Assembly: GCF_000305775.1 (NCBI RefSeq)
Contig: NC_018866.1
Span: 2,685,001 to 2,749,000, forward strand
Reading direction: 5' to 3'
From: Dehalobacter sp. DCA
Lineage (GTDB): Bacteria > Bacillota > Desulfitobacteriia > Desulfitobacteriales > Syntrophobotulaceae
DNA: 64,000 bases
Positions 1 through 9,019 of the stretch are shown in pieces. Both the position numbers and the translations under genes were made by a program. Position 1 is the stretch's first letter, and every line of letters begins with the position of its first letter. The notes under the pieces are model-generated. The model was not told where the DNA came from. It saw only the letters and a list, made by a program, of their open reading frames with translations, and ran no database searches.

Positions 1-10
1 TCTCACTATA

Positions 11-75
11 TGATACACTGTTTCATTTTGTACGCATAAAAATAAGTTTGTTTTATTCTTTGAAACACCGTTTCA
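11..75. promoter_or_regulatory. Pair of palindromic operator-like sites (IclR type)
   Basis: Two 15-bp palindromes lie exactly 50 bp apart: TGATACACTGTTTCA at 11-25 and TGAAACACCGTTTCA at 61-75. The second is a perfect inverted repeat around a 3-nt centre; the first has one mismatch. Boxes of the TGAAAC-n-GTTTCA kind are known for IclR-family regulators such as KdgR, and the neighbouring gene encodes an IclR protein. They probably control an operon starting beyond the left edge. The rest of 1-261 is AT-rich with no gene. Confidence 0.5.
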
Positions 76-261
76 TATTTGATCTAAACCTATTTCCATG
101 TCCATCTTTTCATTTTTTTTGCTCAAGCTTGATTCTGATCTTTTGGTTATTTTATGCAAACTAATACAGAAGGATTCTGAAATATTTGAAAATGTAGTAT
201 TAATATTATGTACTAGTTTTCTACTTCCGTCAAGCGTTTCTTTTGGCAGATTACTGTAATA

Positions 262-1029
262 TCAGCGGCCAGAATATCCTAATCTGAAGGATATATCCTG
301 ACCAACACGCTTGATTTCCTGACCGACCTTTTCAATCCCTTTCTCCATCAGCCTGTTAATTGGTCCGGAAATGCTGATCGCGCCAATAGTTCCGCCCGAA
401 TAATCATAAATGGGTGTTCCTATGTTAATGACCCCGACTTCAGTTTCTTCAGCGGCAACTGCAATACCTGTTCTTCTTATTTCCTTCAGCTGTTTGATCA
501 GTTTTTCCGGATCTGTAATCGTCTGCTGAGTAAAACGGGGCATACCCTTTTTCTGCAGAATAAGCCTTACTTCCTCTTCCGGCAAAGTGGAAAGGATTGC
601 TTTACCAACCGCCGTGCAATGCATGTAACCTCTGCTGCCTACCTTGGAGTGCATGCCGATCAACTGGGAACTTTCCTTATGATCGATAAACACCACTTCG
701 CCGTTGTCGGGCAGGACCAGATGAACTACTTCATCAAAGGTTTTAGCCAGGCTTTCCAGATAGCGCTCGGCAACCTTCCGGACTTCAAGCTGATTGAAAA
801 ATGCGTTGCCAACTTCGGCTATTGTTATCCCGAGACGGTACCGTTCCCTGTCTTTCTCTTTTTCGACATATCCCCGATAGCATAAAGTCTGAATAATCCG
901 ATGTACCGTGCTTTTATGCAGCCCTATCTTGCTGCCAATTTCAGTCACGCCGAATGATTCCCTAGAACTGGCCAGCACTTCCAATATATCCAGCGCTCTT
1001 TCCACAGTCTGAACATATCTTTCTGTCAC
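262..1029 (-). CDS. IclR family transcriptional regulator
   Basis: A 255-residue IclR-type regulator. The N-terminal winged helix-turn-helix contains the typical segment GLHKSTVHRIIQTL, and residues from about 80 onward form the GAF-like effector domain (HCTAVGKAILS, AAEETEVGVINIGTPI). Proteins of this family bind operator DNA as dimers and are released or tightened by a small carboxylic acid or sugar acid. I chose the GTG at 1029 because GGGAGG lies 7 nt before it; the longer in-frame ATG starts have no ribosome site. The gene stands alone, and two palindromes matching IclR-type operators lie past its 3' end, so it probably regulates the operon to the left of the window. The ligand cannot be told from sequence. 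Confidence 0.9.
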   Translation of the reverse strand: MTERYVQTVERALDILEVLASSRESFGVTEIGSKIGLHKSTVHRIIQTLCYRGYVEKEKDRERYRLGITIAEVGNAFFNQLEVRKVAERYLESLAKTFDEVVHLVLPDNGEVVFIDHKESSQLIGMHSKVGSRGYMHCTAVGKAILSTLPEEEVRLILQKKGMPRFTQQTITDPEKLIKQLKEIRRTGIAVAAEETEVGVINIGTPIYDYSGGTIGAISISGPINRLMEKGIEKVGQEIKRVGQDISFRLGYSGR

Positions 1030-1208
1030 AAACAGGCCTCCCATCTTCTTGCTGATTTCTATTATGGATGATTTTAATAAGAATAACAATAAAAAATTAA
1101 ATTGAATACTCCAAAGGATTTACAAATGATTTACAGATAATAAACCAAGAAATGGTATACTTGTTTCATGGTCCCCTAAAAGAGAATGCGATGGAAGGTG
1201 AATATCAT

Positions 1209-3281
1209 ATGGGAGAAATCAGGTCTAAATCATTGGTGATACTCTTATGTTTCCTCGTCAATTTCCTGACTATGCCTCAGATTTCTGCCGCCGCTTTGTC
1301 GGCTCCGACAAACTTATCCGCTTCTACGCTCAGTCCGAATGAAATTGCGTTAACCTGGACTATCGTAAACGGCGCGGACAAGTACAATATCTACCGGTCA
1401 ACTTCCCATTCCGGAACCTACTCTTTTACTAACTCGGTCACCACAAACCAATATACCGACACCGGTTTAACCTCCAGCCAAACCTATTACTATAAGGTCC
1501 AGACTGCCGACAACAACGAAACAAGCGCACTTTCTTCCTATGCTGGCGCCACGACCCTTGCATCTTTCTCAAGTCTTTCAGCGAAATCCTCCGGACCAGG
1601 GCAAATCTATCTTTCCTGGAATTCAATCAGTGGAATGACCTCTTACGCGGTCTACCGCTCGGCTTCGTATTCAGGGACCTATACAGAGATTTCCTCGACG
1701 GTATATACCAATTATACAGATGGCAGCCTGACATCAGGCAATACTTATTATTACAAGATCAAAGCTGTTGGGAGTTCCGGTATAGGCTATTTTTCCAATA
1801 TCGTTAACGCGACCGCTGGCAGTCCAGGATCATCTTTCATAACCTCAAATCGTTTGTCAGGCAGTGACAGATATGAGACATCTGCTTTGATTTCCCAGTA
1901 TGGCTGGAGTTCTTCCAGCTATGCCGTCATCGTCAACGGTGAAAATTATCCGGATGCCTTATGCAGCGCTCCGCTCGCCTCGAAGTATAATGCTCCTATT
2001 CTACTGACCTCAAGCGGATCATTAAGCGCCAAGACCAGGACCGAACTTTCCCGTCTGCACGTCTCACATGTCTTTCTTATTGGTGGGACTTCAGCCATCT
2101 CCACAAGCGTGGAGCGGGAGATCTATTATATGGGGATATCCATATCCAGGATTGCCGGTTCTGACCGCTATGACACCTCAGTCAGAATCGCCCAGACGCT
2201 GGGAAGCTATAGCCAGGCAATCATTGCCACGGGCGAAAACTTTGCGGATGCTTTGTCTGCTGCTCCTATCGCCGCGATCAAGGAAATTCCGATCCTGCTT
2301 ACGGCCAAAAACAGCTTGCCCGGTAACATCCAGCAAGCTCTGCAAAATGTCACCAGTACATATGTTGTTGGCGGTACCGGTGTCATCAGCATCAGTGTTT
2401 TAAATCTTCTTCCTGCGGGGAAAAGGTTGAGTGGTGCAGACCGCTATGAAACCAACCTTAAAATCATTAATGAATTTTCAGCTCAACTCAATCTGGCAGC
2501 CTGCTGTATCGCAACCGGGCAATCGTTTCCCGATGCGCTCGCAGGTTCGGCCCTGGCAGCACAGACAAATTCCCCGGTTATTTTGGTCAACACTCTGACC
2601 AACACTTCTGCCGGGAATTATATCAGTCAGAAAAGTGATCTGATCAGCAAATTGATTGTCTTCGGCGGTACAGCCGTAATACCGCAAAACGTCGTGAACA
2701 CCCTTTTGGACGATATTGCTTCTGTCCCGGCTGCTCCGGCGAATCTTACAGCGAAATCGCAAAGTATCCATCAAATTGCCTTATCCTGGCCAACAGTGAA
2801 CGGTGCCACTTCCTATGCTGTATACCGCGCTTCTTCCTACTCTGGATCTTTCTTCCAAATCGCAACATTATCCTCAACCTCGTATATCAACAACGGCTTA
2901 TCCGCCAACACAACATATTATTATAAGATAAAAGCTATGAACGGTACCGGATCGAGCGCCTTTTCACCTGTCGCAAGTGCTACGACTGCGCTCAGCGTCC
3001 CGTCTGCCCCGACAAATCTTACGGCAACATCGAAAAGTTCCAGTCAGATCACACTTTCCTGGTCCTCTGTCAGCGGGGCAGCATCCTATTCCATTTACAG
3101 GGCATCCTCTCCCGAGGGCACCTACAGTGCGATAGCGGAAAATGTGGCAGCACCTCCTTACACGGATACAGGCCTTGATCGGGAGACAACCTATTATTAT
3201 AAAATCATTGCACTAAACAGCAGCGGCCAGAGCGGTCTATCCGCGGAAGCATCCGCCACGACGCAGGCAGCTGTTCCGTGA
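1209..3281 (+). CDS. Secreted cell-wall protein with Fn3 and CWB2 repeats
   Basis: A 690-residue exported protein with a signal peptide (about 1-30). It has two fibronectin type III (Fn3) domains, then three cell-wall-binding type 2 repeats (CWB2, PF04122; recurring RLSGSDRYETS, NYPDALC and FLIGGTSAIS motifs, about residues 215-510), then two more Fn3 domains. CWB2 triplets hold proteins non-covalently to the wall in clostridia, so this is likely a surface adhesin or structural protein; no enzymatic domain is visible. The ATG at 1209 is preceded by AAGGTGA with 7-nt spacing. Earlier in-frame ATGs lack such a site. The architecture matches the larger protein at 29583-32231, so the two are paralogues 28 kb apart. 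Confidence 0.88.
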   Translation: MGEIRSKSLVILLCFLVNFLTMPQISAAALSAPTNLSASTLSPNEIALTWTIVNGADKYNIYRSTSHSGTYSFTNSVTTNQYTDTGLTSSQTYYYKVQTADNNETSALSSYAGATTLASFSSLSAKSSGPGQIYLSWNSISGMTSYAVYRSASYSGTYTEISSTVYTNYTDGSLTSGNTYYYKIKAVGSSGIGYFSNIVNATAGSPGSSFITSNRLSGSDRYETSALISQYGWSSSSYAVIVNGENYPDALCSAPLASKYNAPILLTSSGSLSAKTRTELSRLHVSHVFLIGGTSAISTSVEREIYYMGISISRIAGSDRYDTSVRIAQTLGSYSQAIIATGENFADALSAAPIAAIKEIPILLTAKNSLPGNIQQALQNVTSTYVVGGTGVISISVLNLLPAGKRLSGADRYETNLKIINEFSAQLNLAACCIATGQSFPDALAGSALAAQTNSPVILVNTLTNTSAGNYISQKSDLISKLIVFGGTAVIPQNVVNTLLDDIASVPAAPANLTAKSQSIHQIALSWPTVNGATSYAVYRASSYSGSFFQIATLSSTSYINNGLSANTTYYYKIKAMNGTGSSAFSPVASATTALSVPSAPTNLTATSKSSSQITLSWSSVSGAASYSIYRASSPEGTYSAIAENVAAPPYTDTGLDRETTYYYKIIALNSSGQSGLSAEASATTQAAVP

Positions 3282-3296
3282 AAATATAAATAAAAA

Positions 3297-3505
3297 CTTT
3301 ATCTTGCGATAAAGCTTAATCTTTTTATATGGGGTGAATGATGGGACTTGCTCCGCCGCTTCGCGGCTATCACGCCGGGGCGGGTAAATGCTTCCATAGG
3401 TCGCATTTCCTTTTTCCGCCCGTTCAAGTCCCATCATTCCTAATAATAAAGCTTTATCTTGCGATAAAGCTTAATCTTTTTATATGGGGTGAATGATGGG
3501 ACTTG
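3297..3505. repeat. 54-bp direct repeat duplicating tRNA-His 3' end and terminator
   Basis: The 54 bases at 3297-3350 recur at 3452-3505. The second copy holds the 3' end of tRNA-His (acceptor strand, CCA and part of the T arm) plus its downstream hairpin. Between the copies, 3336-3350 (GAATGATGGGACTTG) is repeated inverted at 3425-3439, enclosing a GC-rich core with further short inverted repeats. The first copy is only a tRNA fragment, not a gene. This resembles a scar of a duplication or insertion at the tRNA 3' end. Confidence 0.8.
3449..3473 (-). terminator. Intrinsic terminator of the tRNA cluster
   Basis: Read on the minus strand, after the CCA end of tRNA-His, AAGCTTTATC pairs with GATAAAGCTT around a GCAA loop and is followed by a U-rich run. 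A copy of most of this hairpin is present at 3297-3318 within the duplicated segment. Confidence 0.7.
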
Positions 3506-3560
3506 AACCCACGAGTGCCGGAGCCACAATCCGGTGCGTTAACCACTTCGCCACATCCAC
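3485..3560 (-). tRNA. tRNA-His (GTG)
   Basis: The minus strand folds into a cloverleaf with acceptor GTGGATG pairing CATTCAC, anticodon GTG in the loop of GGATTGTGGCTCC, T-arm GTTCAAGTC and an encoded CCA end. Discriminator C73 and a templated G at position -1 (3561) are the hallmarks of bacterial tRNA-His. It is the last gene of a tRNA-Pro, -Arg, -His cluster. Confidence 0.95.
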
Positions 3561-3605
3561 CATGAATAATTTTTTGTTTTTGAGAAATACACTTCAAATG
3601 AAAAA

Positions 3606-3682
3606 TGGCGCGCCTGGAGAGATTCGAACCCCCGACAACCTGCTTAGAAGGCAGATGCTCTATCCGGCTGAGCTACAGGCGC
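3606..3682 (-). tRNA. tRNA-Arg (TCT)
   Basis: Minus-strand cloverleaf with acceptor GCGCCTG/CAGGCGC, anticodon stem-loop CTGCCTTCTAAGCAG (anticodon TCT, reads AGA/AGG), T-arm loop GTTCGAATC and encoded CCA. It lies 45 bp upstream of tRNA-His. Confidence 0.95.
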
Positions 3683-3709
3683 ACGTTTTAATCACTGCAG
3701 CATTGATTA

Positions 3710-3786
3710 TGGTCGGGGCAGAGGGATTCGAACCCCCGGCCTCCTGCTCCCAAGGCAGGCGCGCTACCAAACTGCGCTATACCCCG
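3710..3786 (-). tRNA. tRNA-Pro (TGG)
   Basis: Minus-strand cloverleaf with acceptor CGGGGTA/TGCCCCG, anticodon stem-loop CTGCCTTGGGAGCAG (anticodon TGG), T-arm loop GTTCGAATC, discriminator A and encoded CCA. First gene of the three-tRNA cluster. Confidence 0.95.
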
Positions 3787-3915
3787 CCGCTTTTTGTGAC
3801 AATGAATAGTATATCCCAAGAGAAAAAACTAGTCAAGAAGCATTTTTATTTTATGCATTTCAAATTTCTATTAATTTTTTATACTTCAGATTGTCATTTA
3901 ACTATCAAATAACGA

Positions 3916-4515
3916 TCAAAGTGATTTCATTAACGCTGTCAGCAATGGAACTGCTTTTGCAAAAGCCCGGGCTCTGTGGCTGAGACAATTTTTTTCATCC
4001 AGACTAAGCTCTGCCATCGTTTTCTGGAGGTCAGGCAGGTAAAACACAGGGTCATAACCGAACCCACCGGTTCCAATCCTCTCGGTCAGTATTCTTCCTT
4101 CAACCGATCCCTCCGTCAAATATTCCTGGCCGTCAGGACAGATGATTGCCAGTGCACAGCGGAAGCGGGCAGTCCTGTTTTCCTCAGGTACGCCTTCCAG
4201 GTCTGTCAGAAGTTTTTCTATATTATGCTCATCATTTTTCGGTTCCCCGGCATAGCGTGCCGAAAGAACGCCGGGCGCTCCCGCCAGAGCATCCACTTCA
4301 AGCCCTGAATCGTCTGCCAGCGTAATCATTTTCCCCGTGGCACAGGCAGCCCGCGCCTTAATAAAAGCATTTTCGGCAAATGTACTGCCAGACTCTTCAA
4401 CCTCCTGGTAATCCGAAAGATCGCTTAACGACAGAATTTCAATTTTTCCGTCATTAAGCAATCCCTCCAGTTCCATTACTTTGCCCTTATTCATTGTCGC
4501 AAGCAAGACCTTCAT
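3916..4515 (-). CDS. rdgB: XTP/dITP diphosphatase (RdgB/HAM1 family)
   Basis: A 199-residue cytoplasmic nucleotide pyrophosphatase that hydrolyses non-canonical purine triphosphates (dITP, XTP, ITP) to monophosphates and pyrophosphate, keeping them out of DNA and RNA. The family N-terminus LLATMNKGKVMELEGLL, the metal-binding segment TLADDSGLEVDALAGAPGV with SARYAGE, and the C-terminal GFGYDPVFYLP and SHRARAFAK motifs are all present. Length is usual for the family. The ATG follows AGGAGG with 9-nt spacing. It starts 20 bp after rph, so the two are co-transcribed, an arrangement common in Firmicutes. Confidence 0.96.
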   Translation of the reverse strand: MKVLLATMNKGKVMELEGLLNDGKIEILSLSDLSDYQEVEESGSTFAENAFIKARAACATGKMITLADDSGLEVDALAGAPGVLSARYAGEPKNDEHNIEKLLTDLEGVPEENRTARFRCALAIICPDGQEYLTEGSVEGRILTERIGTGGFGYDPVFYLPDLQKTMAELSLDEKNCLSHRARAFAKAVPLLTALMKSL

Positions 4516-4535
4516 CCTTACAAACCTCCTTCGGA

Positions 4536-5270
4536 CTATGTTACCGGAAGCTCTTTGGCCAGCGCTTCCTCCTGCAAAGCGCTGAGTTTTTGAATACCTG
4601 ATTCACCGAGGTTTAAGAATGAATTCAGATCCTCTTTGTCAAACGGCTGACCTTCTGCAGTACCCTGAATCTCTACAAAACGCCCCGAACCGGTCATCAC
4701 AATATTCATATCGACTTCGGCTTTGGAATCCTCCTCATAGGCAAGATCGGCTACAGGTATCCCATCTACTTTGCCTACAGAAATGGCCGCAATACTGTCC
4801 GTTAAAGGGTCCTGCTTAATCAATTGATTTTTGAGCAGGTAGTTTACAGCATCAGCCAGGGCAACATAAGCACCCGTAATCGAAGCCGTCCTGGTCCCGC
4901 CATCTGCCTGAAGGACATCACAATCCAGCCAGATGGTCCTTTCTCCAAGTTTACTCAGGTCGACAATGGAACGCAGCGCCCTGCCGATCAGCCGCTGGAT
5001 CTCCATTGTCCTTCCGCCCAATTTCCCCTTGGAAGCCTCACGCTGATTGCGCACGGCCGTCGCCCTCGGAAGCATAGAGTATTCCGCTGTGACCCAGCCG
5101 CTGCCGGTCCCCTTTTTAAATGGCGGTACTTTATCTTCAACAGTAGCCGTGCAAATCACCCTGGTTTTCCCGACCTCAATCAGGACGGAGCCTTCGGGAA
5201 GGTCCGTAAACTTCCTGGTAATCTTCACAGGCCGGATTTCATCGGGCTGTCTTCCGTCAAATCTTAGCAT
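4536..5270 (-). CDS. rph: Ribonuclease PH
   Basis: A 244-residue phosphorolytic 3'-to-5' exoribonuclease that trims the 3' ends of tRNA precursors. It starts [15 protein letters not shown] as is typical and contains the RNase PH core with [30 protein letters not shown] and the phosphate-site region [19 protein letters not shown]. Full length, no disruption. GGGAG lies 9 nt before the ATG. It is the upstream partner of rdgB. In Bacillus subtilis a GerMN gene precedes this pair; here a GerMN gene lies 4 kb away. Confidence 0.97.
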   Translation of the reverse strand: MLRFDGRQPDEIRPVKITRKFTDLPEGSVLIEVGKTRVICTATVEDKVPPFKKGTGSGWVTAEYSMLPRATAVRNQREASKGKLGGRTMEIQRLIGRALRSIVDLSKLGERTIWLDCDVLQADGGTRTASITGAYVALADAVNYLLKNQLIKQDPLTDSIAAISVGKVDGIPVADLAYEEDSKAEVDMNIVMTGSGRFVEIQGTAEGQPFDKEDLNSFLNLGESGIQKLSALQEEALAKELPVT

Positions 5271-5318
5271 ATTATCGAACTCCCTTTCTGTTTCAAGAAT
5301 TTATTATTAAATCAGTAC

Positions 5319-6014
5319 TTATACTTTCTGATAGACGAACCGGATTCTTGCAGCGACAAGAGCGAGGATCAGTACAGCAGAGCCAAAAAGAGCCAGAATT
5401 TTGACAATCAGATCAAAGAAAAACTGCTCCGGCACCATTTGGATCAGGATATCGGTCTCCGGATCAAGCAGCCAAAGGTCATTCGTAAAAATCAGATAGT
5501 GAAAGCTGTCCCAAAACACTTGAAAATCCCGCCAGACCGCAATCCCTACTGCCCCGAATATACAGAGAAATATGACTGCCGCGGCCAGAAAGCCGCCGGC
5601 CCAGGAACGGAAGTATTTCTTCCCGTTGCTTATCCTTAGTAAGATCAGAAACAGAAGCAGGACAATCAGACCTGCGTTGCGGACCATGCGGCTGCTCAGG
5701 TACAACCTTTGAACATCTGCCATATGGACGATTTCCCGCTGATTAAACACCTGTCTTTCCTGACCGTTAATCTCTGCACGGATTTCAAGGTTATCCTTGT
5801 CCCCCTGGATATAAGCCAGCAGTTCCGTGGTCGTCACCATCAGATCTTTTTCCGGCATCCCGGTCACAGATACCGTGTCCAGTTTGTTATATTCCGACCG
5901 GAAGAAATTGAGATCAAAGACGCATTGTTCAATCACCGTCAGCAACATGACAGCGATTAGAATCAATCCGCTGACAATTGCAAGAAACCCGTTCGCAGCC
6001 TTCTTACCTGACAT
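5319..6014 (-). CDS. DUF1461/TIGR01906 family integral membrane protein
   Basis: An approximately 231-residue protein with one N-terminal transmembrane helix, an extracytoplasmic stretch of about 85 residues (RSEYNKL, a MADVQRLY-like segment) and three or four C-terminal helices. This matches the TIGR01906/DUF1461 family, common in Clostridia and without known function. The second of two adjacent ATGs (6014) is better spaced from AGGAG than the first (6017). It lies 48 bp upstream of rph in the same orientation and may belong to that operon. I infer no activity. Confidence 0.75.
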   Translation of the reverse strand: MSGKKAANGFLAIVSGLILIAVMLLTVIEQCVFDLNFFRSEYNKLDTVSVTGMPEKDLMVTTTELLAYIQGDKDNLEIRAEINGQERQVFNQREIVHMADVQRLYLSSRMVRNAGLIVLLLFLILLRISNGKKYFRSWAGGFLAAAVIFLCIFGAVGIAVWRDFQVFWDSFHYLIFTNDLWLLDPETDILIQMVPEQFFFDLIVKILALFGSAVLILALVAARIRFVYQKV

Positions 6015-6110
6015 CATTTCTCCTCATATATCCTAATATCCTTACCAAATACATTAACCAAATATCCTAGTTAAATACGTTAATCCTCACTTCGTATCTT
6101 GCCCAAATTC

Positions 6111-6755
6111 CTACTTGTTCTTTCTGGCCAACGCAATGCCGTCTCCAAACGGAAGCACGCTTACCTCAAATCCCGGCAGACAGGCCAGACGCTGCAAGAA
6201 ATCCCTCATACAACCGACCATTCGATCATACTTTCGGTCAAAAACCGAACCAGGCACAACCCAGCCCCTGAATAGAACATTATCCGCCACCAGAACCCCG
6301 CCAGAGGAAATAAGCGGTGTGATAAGATTAAGGTAATCCAGGTACTCCCCTTTGGCTGCATCTACAAATATCAAATCGTAAGTTTCCGTCAGTTTCGACA
6401 GGCCGTGCAGTGCATTCTCACAGCTGAAGTCAACCAAATGGGTAAGCCCGGCCTTTTTCAGATATTCTTCTGCTCTGTTGAGCCTCCCTCTGTTCATATC
6501 CAGCGTATAAACCCTGCCTCCGGTTTCGGCTGCACCTCTGGCCAGATAAACGGTGGAATAACCGATCGCCGTACCGATCTCCAGAATACGCTTGGCATCC
6601 GTCATCTTGACCATTAGCTCAAGGAAGTGACCAACTGCCGGTGTAACCACAGGAATTGTTTCCTCCAAAGCAACGCTTTCCATCTCACGAAGCAGCCCAT
6701 CCCTGGCAGGAAGCAATTCTTCGAGGTACCTTTCCAGTTCAAAAGAATAGAACAA
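6111..6755 (-). CDS. Class I SAM-dependent O-methyltransferase (YrrM/TrmR-like)
   Basis: A 214-residue Rossmann-fold methyltransferase of the PF01596 family. Visible motifs are the SAM-binding loop ILEIGTAIGYSTVYLA, the acidic ribose-binding segment VYTLDMNRGRLNRAEEYL and the metal/active-site region FVDAAKGEYLDYL, then VLVADNVLFRG. Bacterial members include TrmR, which methylates tRNA wobble uridine derivatives, and catechol-type O-methyltransferases; the substrate here is open. I chose the TTG at 6755: GGGGTG is 5 nt upstream and the start falls 4 bp after the fumarase beta-subunit stop. An in-frame ATG at 6821 would overlap that gene by 62 bp. Confidence 0.82.
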   Translation of the reverse strand: MFYSFELERYLEELLPARDGLLREMESVALEETIPVVTPAVGHFLELMVKMTDAKRILEIGTAIGYSTVYLARGAAETGGRVYTLDMNRGRLNRAEEYLKKAGLTHLVDFSCENALHGLSKLTETYDLIFVDAAKGEYLDYLNLITPLISSGGVLVADNVLFRGWVVPGSVFDRKYDRMVGCMRDFLQRLACLPGFEVSVLPFGDGIALARKNK

Positions 6756-6759
6756 ACCA

Positions 6760-7335
6760 TCACCCCAATATTTGATATTCTTTCCTTCCTGTCTCGTAAA
6801 GATTCTGCCCGAGGCTGTCAATCAGGACAATGGCAGGAAAATCTTCAATAACAAGTCTCCGGACTGCCTCCGTTCCGAGTTCCGGATAGGCAATGATCTC
6901 AGCTTCCTTGATGCAGGAAGCCAGGAGTGCTCCGGCACCGCCGATCGCCCCAAAGTAGACTGCACCGTTTTCCCTGATGGCCTGTATGACCTCGGGAGAA
7001 CGAAGCCCTTTTCCGATCATCCCCTTTAAACCTTTGGCCAGCAGACTAGGAGAATAGGCATCCATTCTGCCACTGGTTGTCGGTCCGGCAGATCCGATAA
7101 CTTTACCTGGAGAAGCCGGGGCGGGTCCCACAAAATAGATCACCTGTCCCTTAATATCAAAGGGCAGCCCCTCTCCCCGAGCTAAGGCCTCAACCATTTT
7201 CTTATGAGCCGCATCTCTTCCGGTATAGATGACTCCGCTGATCAGCACCTTTTCACCGCATCTGAGAAAAGCAGCAGTCGTATCATCCAGCGGTGCTGAA
7301 ATTTTCCGGGTTTCAACCGTTTTATCATTACTCAC
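6760..7335 (-). CDS. Class I fumarate hydratase, beta subunit
   Basis: A 191-residue C-terminal half of the iron-sulfur (class I) fumarase/tartrate dehydratase, catalysing fumarate to malate with the alpha subunit encoded next to it. Family motifs are ISGVIYTGRDAAHKKM, FVGPAPASPGKVIGSAGPTT and AVYFGAIGGAGALL. The GTG at 7335 follows GGGAGGG and overlaps the alpha-subunit stop by 8 bp, giving translational coupling. The split alpha/beta form is typical of anaerobic Clostridia, where it serves a partial citrate cycle or fumarate use. A tartrate dehydratase role cannot be excluded. Confidence 0.93.
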   Translation of the reverse strand: MSNDKTVETRKISAPLDDTTAAFLRCGEKVLISGVIYTGRDAAHKKMVEALARGEGLPFDIKGQVIYFVGPAPASPGKVIGSAGPTTSGRMDAYSPSLLAKGLKGMIGKGLRSPEVIQAIRENGAVYFGAIGGAGALLASCIKEAEIIAYPELGTEAVRRLVIEDFPAIVLIDSLGQNLYETGRKEYQILG

Positions 7336-8194
7336 AGGAAGAAACCCTCCCTTCCAAAACCACCTGACGATGTCGGGTAACATGACAATTAATATTTACA
7401 GCTGCGGGCAGCCCTGCAATATGCGTCGGAAATACCTCAATATTTACGGCCAGTGCTGTCGTCCGACCGCCAAAACCCTGGGGGCCTATCCCTAAATGAT
7501 TAATTTTAGTCAGAAGCTCCTGTTCCAGCCGGGCATATTCCTCAACCGGATTGGATTCCCCGATCGGACGAAGCAGGGCCTTTTTAGCCAAATAGGTAGC
7601 CTTTTCCATCGTGCCGCCGAGTCCAACTCCGACCACGATGGGTGGACAGGGATTAGGCCCGGCTTTATCCACCGTTTCCACAATAAAATTCTTTACAGCA
7701 GGCAAACCATCCGAAGGCTTAAACATTTTCAAGGCACCCATGTTTTCGCTGCCAAACCCTTTCGGTGCAATCGTAATCCCAATCTTGTCCCCTGATACGA
7801 TTTCATAATAAATAACCGCAGGTGTATTATCTCCGGTATTGATCCTGTTAAAAGGATCTTTGACGATAGATTTACGCAAAAAACCCTTTTCATAGCCCCT
7901 GCGTACGCCCTCATTCAAGGCTCCCGTCAAATCTCCGCCGATAATATGCAGGTCCTGGCCAACTTCTACAAACAATACCGCCATCCCGGTATCCTGACAT
8001 ATCGGTATATTTTCTTTGCCTGCAATCTCCGCATTTTCCAAAAGCTGCTGAAGTACTTCTCTGCCCTGGGGGGATTCCTCAGTGCCAAGAGCCTTGTTCA
8101 AAGCATCAATAACATCCTGATTCAGAATACAGTTCGCCTCAATACACAGTCTCTCCACTGCGGAAATGACCTCGTTAACATGAATCTCTTTCAC
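7328..8194 (-). CDS. Class I fumarate hydratase, alpha subunit
   Basis: A 288-residue catalytic subunit of the oxygen-sensitive [4Fe-4S] fumarase. The three cluster cysteines are visible in ENIPICQDTG, GPNPCPP and NINCHVTRH. The loop GFGSENMGALKM and the glycine-rich GVGLGGTMEKA are characteristic. The start is GTG with GGAGG 6 nt upstream. It is first in a tight operon with the beta subunit and the O-methyltransferase. The labile cluster fits an anaerobic host. Confidence 0.94.
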   Translation of the reverse strand: MKEIHVNEVISAVERLCIEANCILNQDVIDALNKALGTEESPQGREVLQQLLENAEIAGKENIPICQDTGMAVLFVEVGQDLHIIGGDLTGALNEGVRRGYEKGFLRKSIVKDPFNRINTGDNTPAVIYYEIVSGDKIGITIAPKGFGSENMGALKMFKPSDGLPAVKNFIVETVDKAGPNPCPPIVVGVGLGGTMEKATYLAKKALLRPIGESNPVEEYARLEQELLTKINHLGIGPQGFGGRTTALAVNIEVFPTHIAGLPAAVNINCHVTRHRQVVLEGRVSSCE

Positions 8195-8356
8195 AATTTA
8201 CCTCCGCTTTTTGTCCGGAACACTTTTATTCAGTATAGCGCAAATACGGGATTCAAGAAATATAACTTTTAAAAAAGGTTTGCCGTCAAAAAAAAACATC
8301 TTTGCCAGAAAGATCTTACTTCGACAAAAATGTTCGATAAACGTTGTATTCGATTT

Positions 8357-8806
8357 TTATTCTTTTCTGGAAAGCCTCTCATATTTATCGGATAAAGTTT
8401 CCAGAATGCCGATAATACGCATCCGGTCTTCCTGTTCAAAAAATTCCAGAATACTTTCAAGCCTTTCGGTCCTTGTCTCAATTACCGATTTGACCAGTTT
8501 TTCTCCCTTGGGTAAAATATTAAGCCTTACGATCCTGCGGTCCCGTTTTTCCCTGATTCGCTCCACATAGCCGGCTCTTTCCAGCTTGTCAGCCAGATCC
8601 GTTGCCGTACTACAGGCTGAAGAAATTTCCTTGCAAAGCTCACCCATCGTAATCTGGCCCTTTTCAAAAATAATCGTTAAAACTTCAAACTGCTGACGGG
8701 AAATACTAAGCTTTTCTGCGAAATCACTCTTTTGCCTTTGGGTAGAAACGGTGAGCCTCTGAAGCAAATGGTCAAGATGACCTGCTAACTCTCTGTTCTC
8801 TAACAT
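8357..8806 (-). CDS. MarR family transcriptional regulator
   Basis: A 149-residue winged-helix repressor. The recognition region is ITMGELCKEISSACSTATDLADKLERAGYVER and the wing is REKRDRRIVRLNILPKGEKL, both typical of MarR. The helices at each end form the dimer interface. The ATG at 8806 is chosen for the GGTGGGGTG just upstream; the longer in-frame reading starts in AT-rich non-coding DNA. It stands alone upstream of the fumarase operon in the same orientation, 162 bp away, so it could regulate itself or neighbours. The ligand is unknown. Confidence 0.88.
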   Translation of the reverse strand: MLENRELAGHLDHLLQRLTVSTQRQKSDFAEKLSISRQQFEVLTIIFEKGQITMGELCKEISSACSTATDLADKLERAGYVERIREKRDRRIVRLNILPKGEKLVKSVIETRTERLESILEFFEQEDRMRIIGILETLSDKYERLSRKE

Positions 8807-9019
8807 GCGAACACCCCACCTCAAAAAATCAAATAGATAACCCCTATATATAAGTATATATTTGCACATATCATTTTTAAAGTATTTTACCATATTCCGG
8901 AAATTAACACTAGTAAAATTTTCATAATTCAAATATTATTGATGATTTTAACGATAGGTGTTATATAATTAATATCATAACGTATCTTGATCTTTTCAAC
9001 AAATGGTAAAATATTGAAG

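Noticed and set aside
3493-3912. 139-residue plus-strand open frame
   Set aside because: It runs antisense through all three tRNA genes; the apparent repeats in the peptide are conserved tRNA T-arm sequence.
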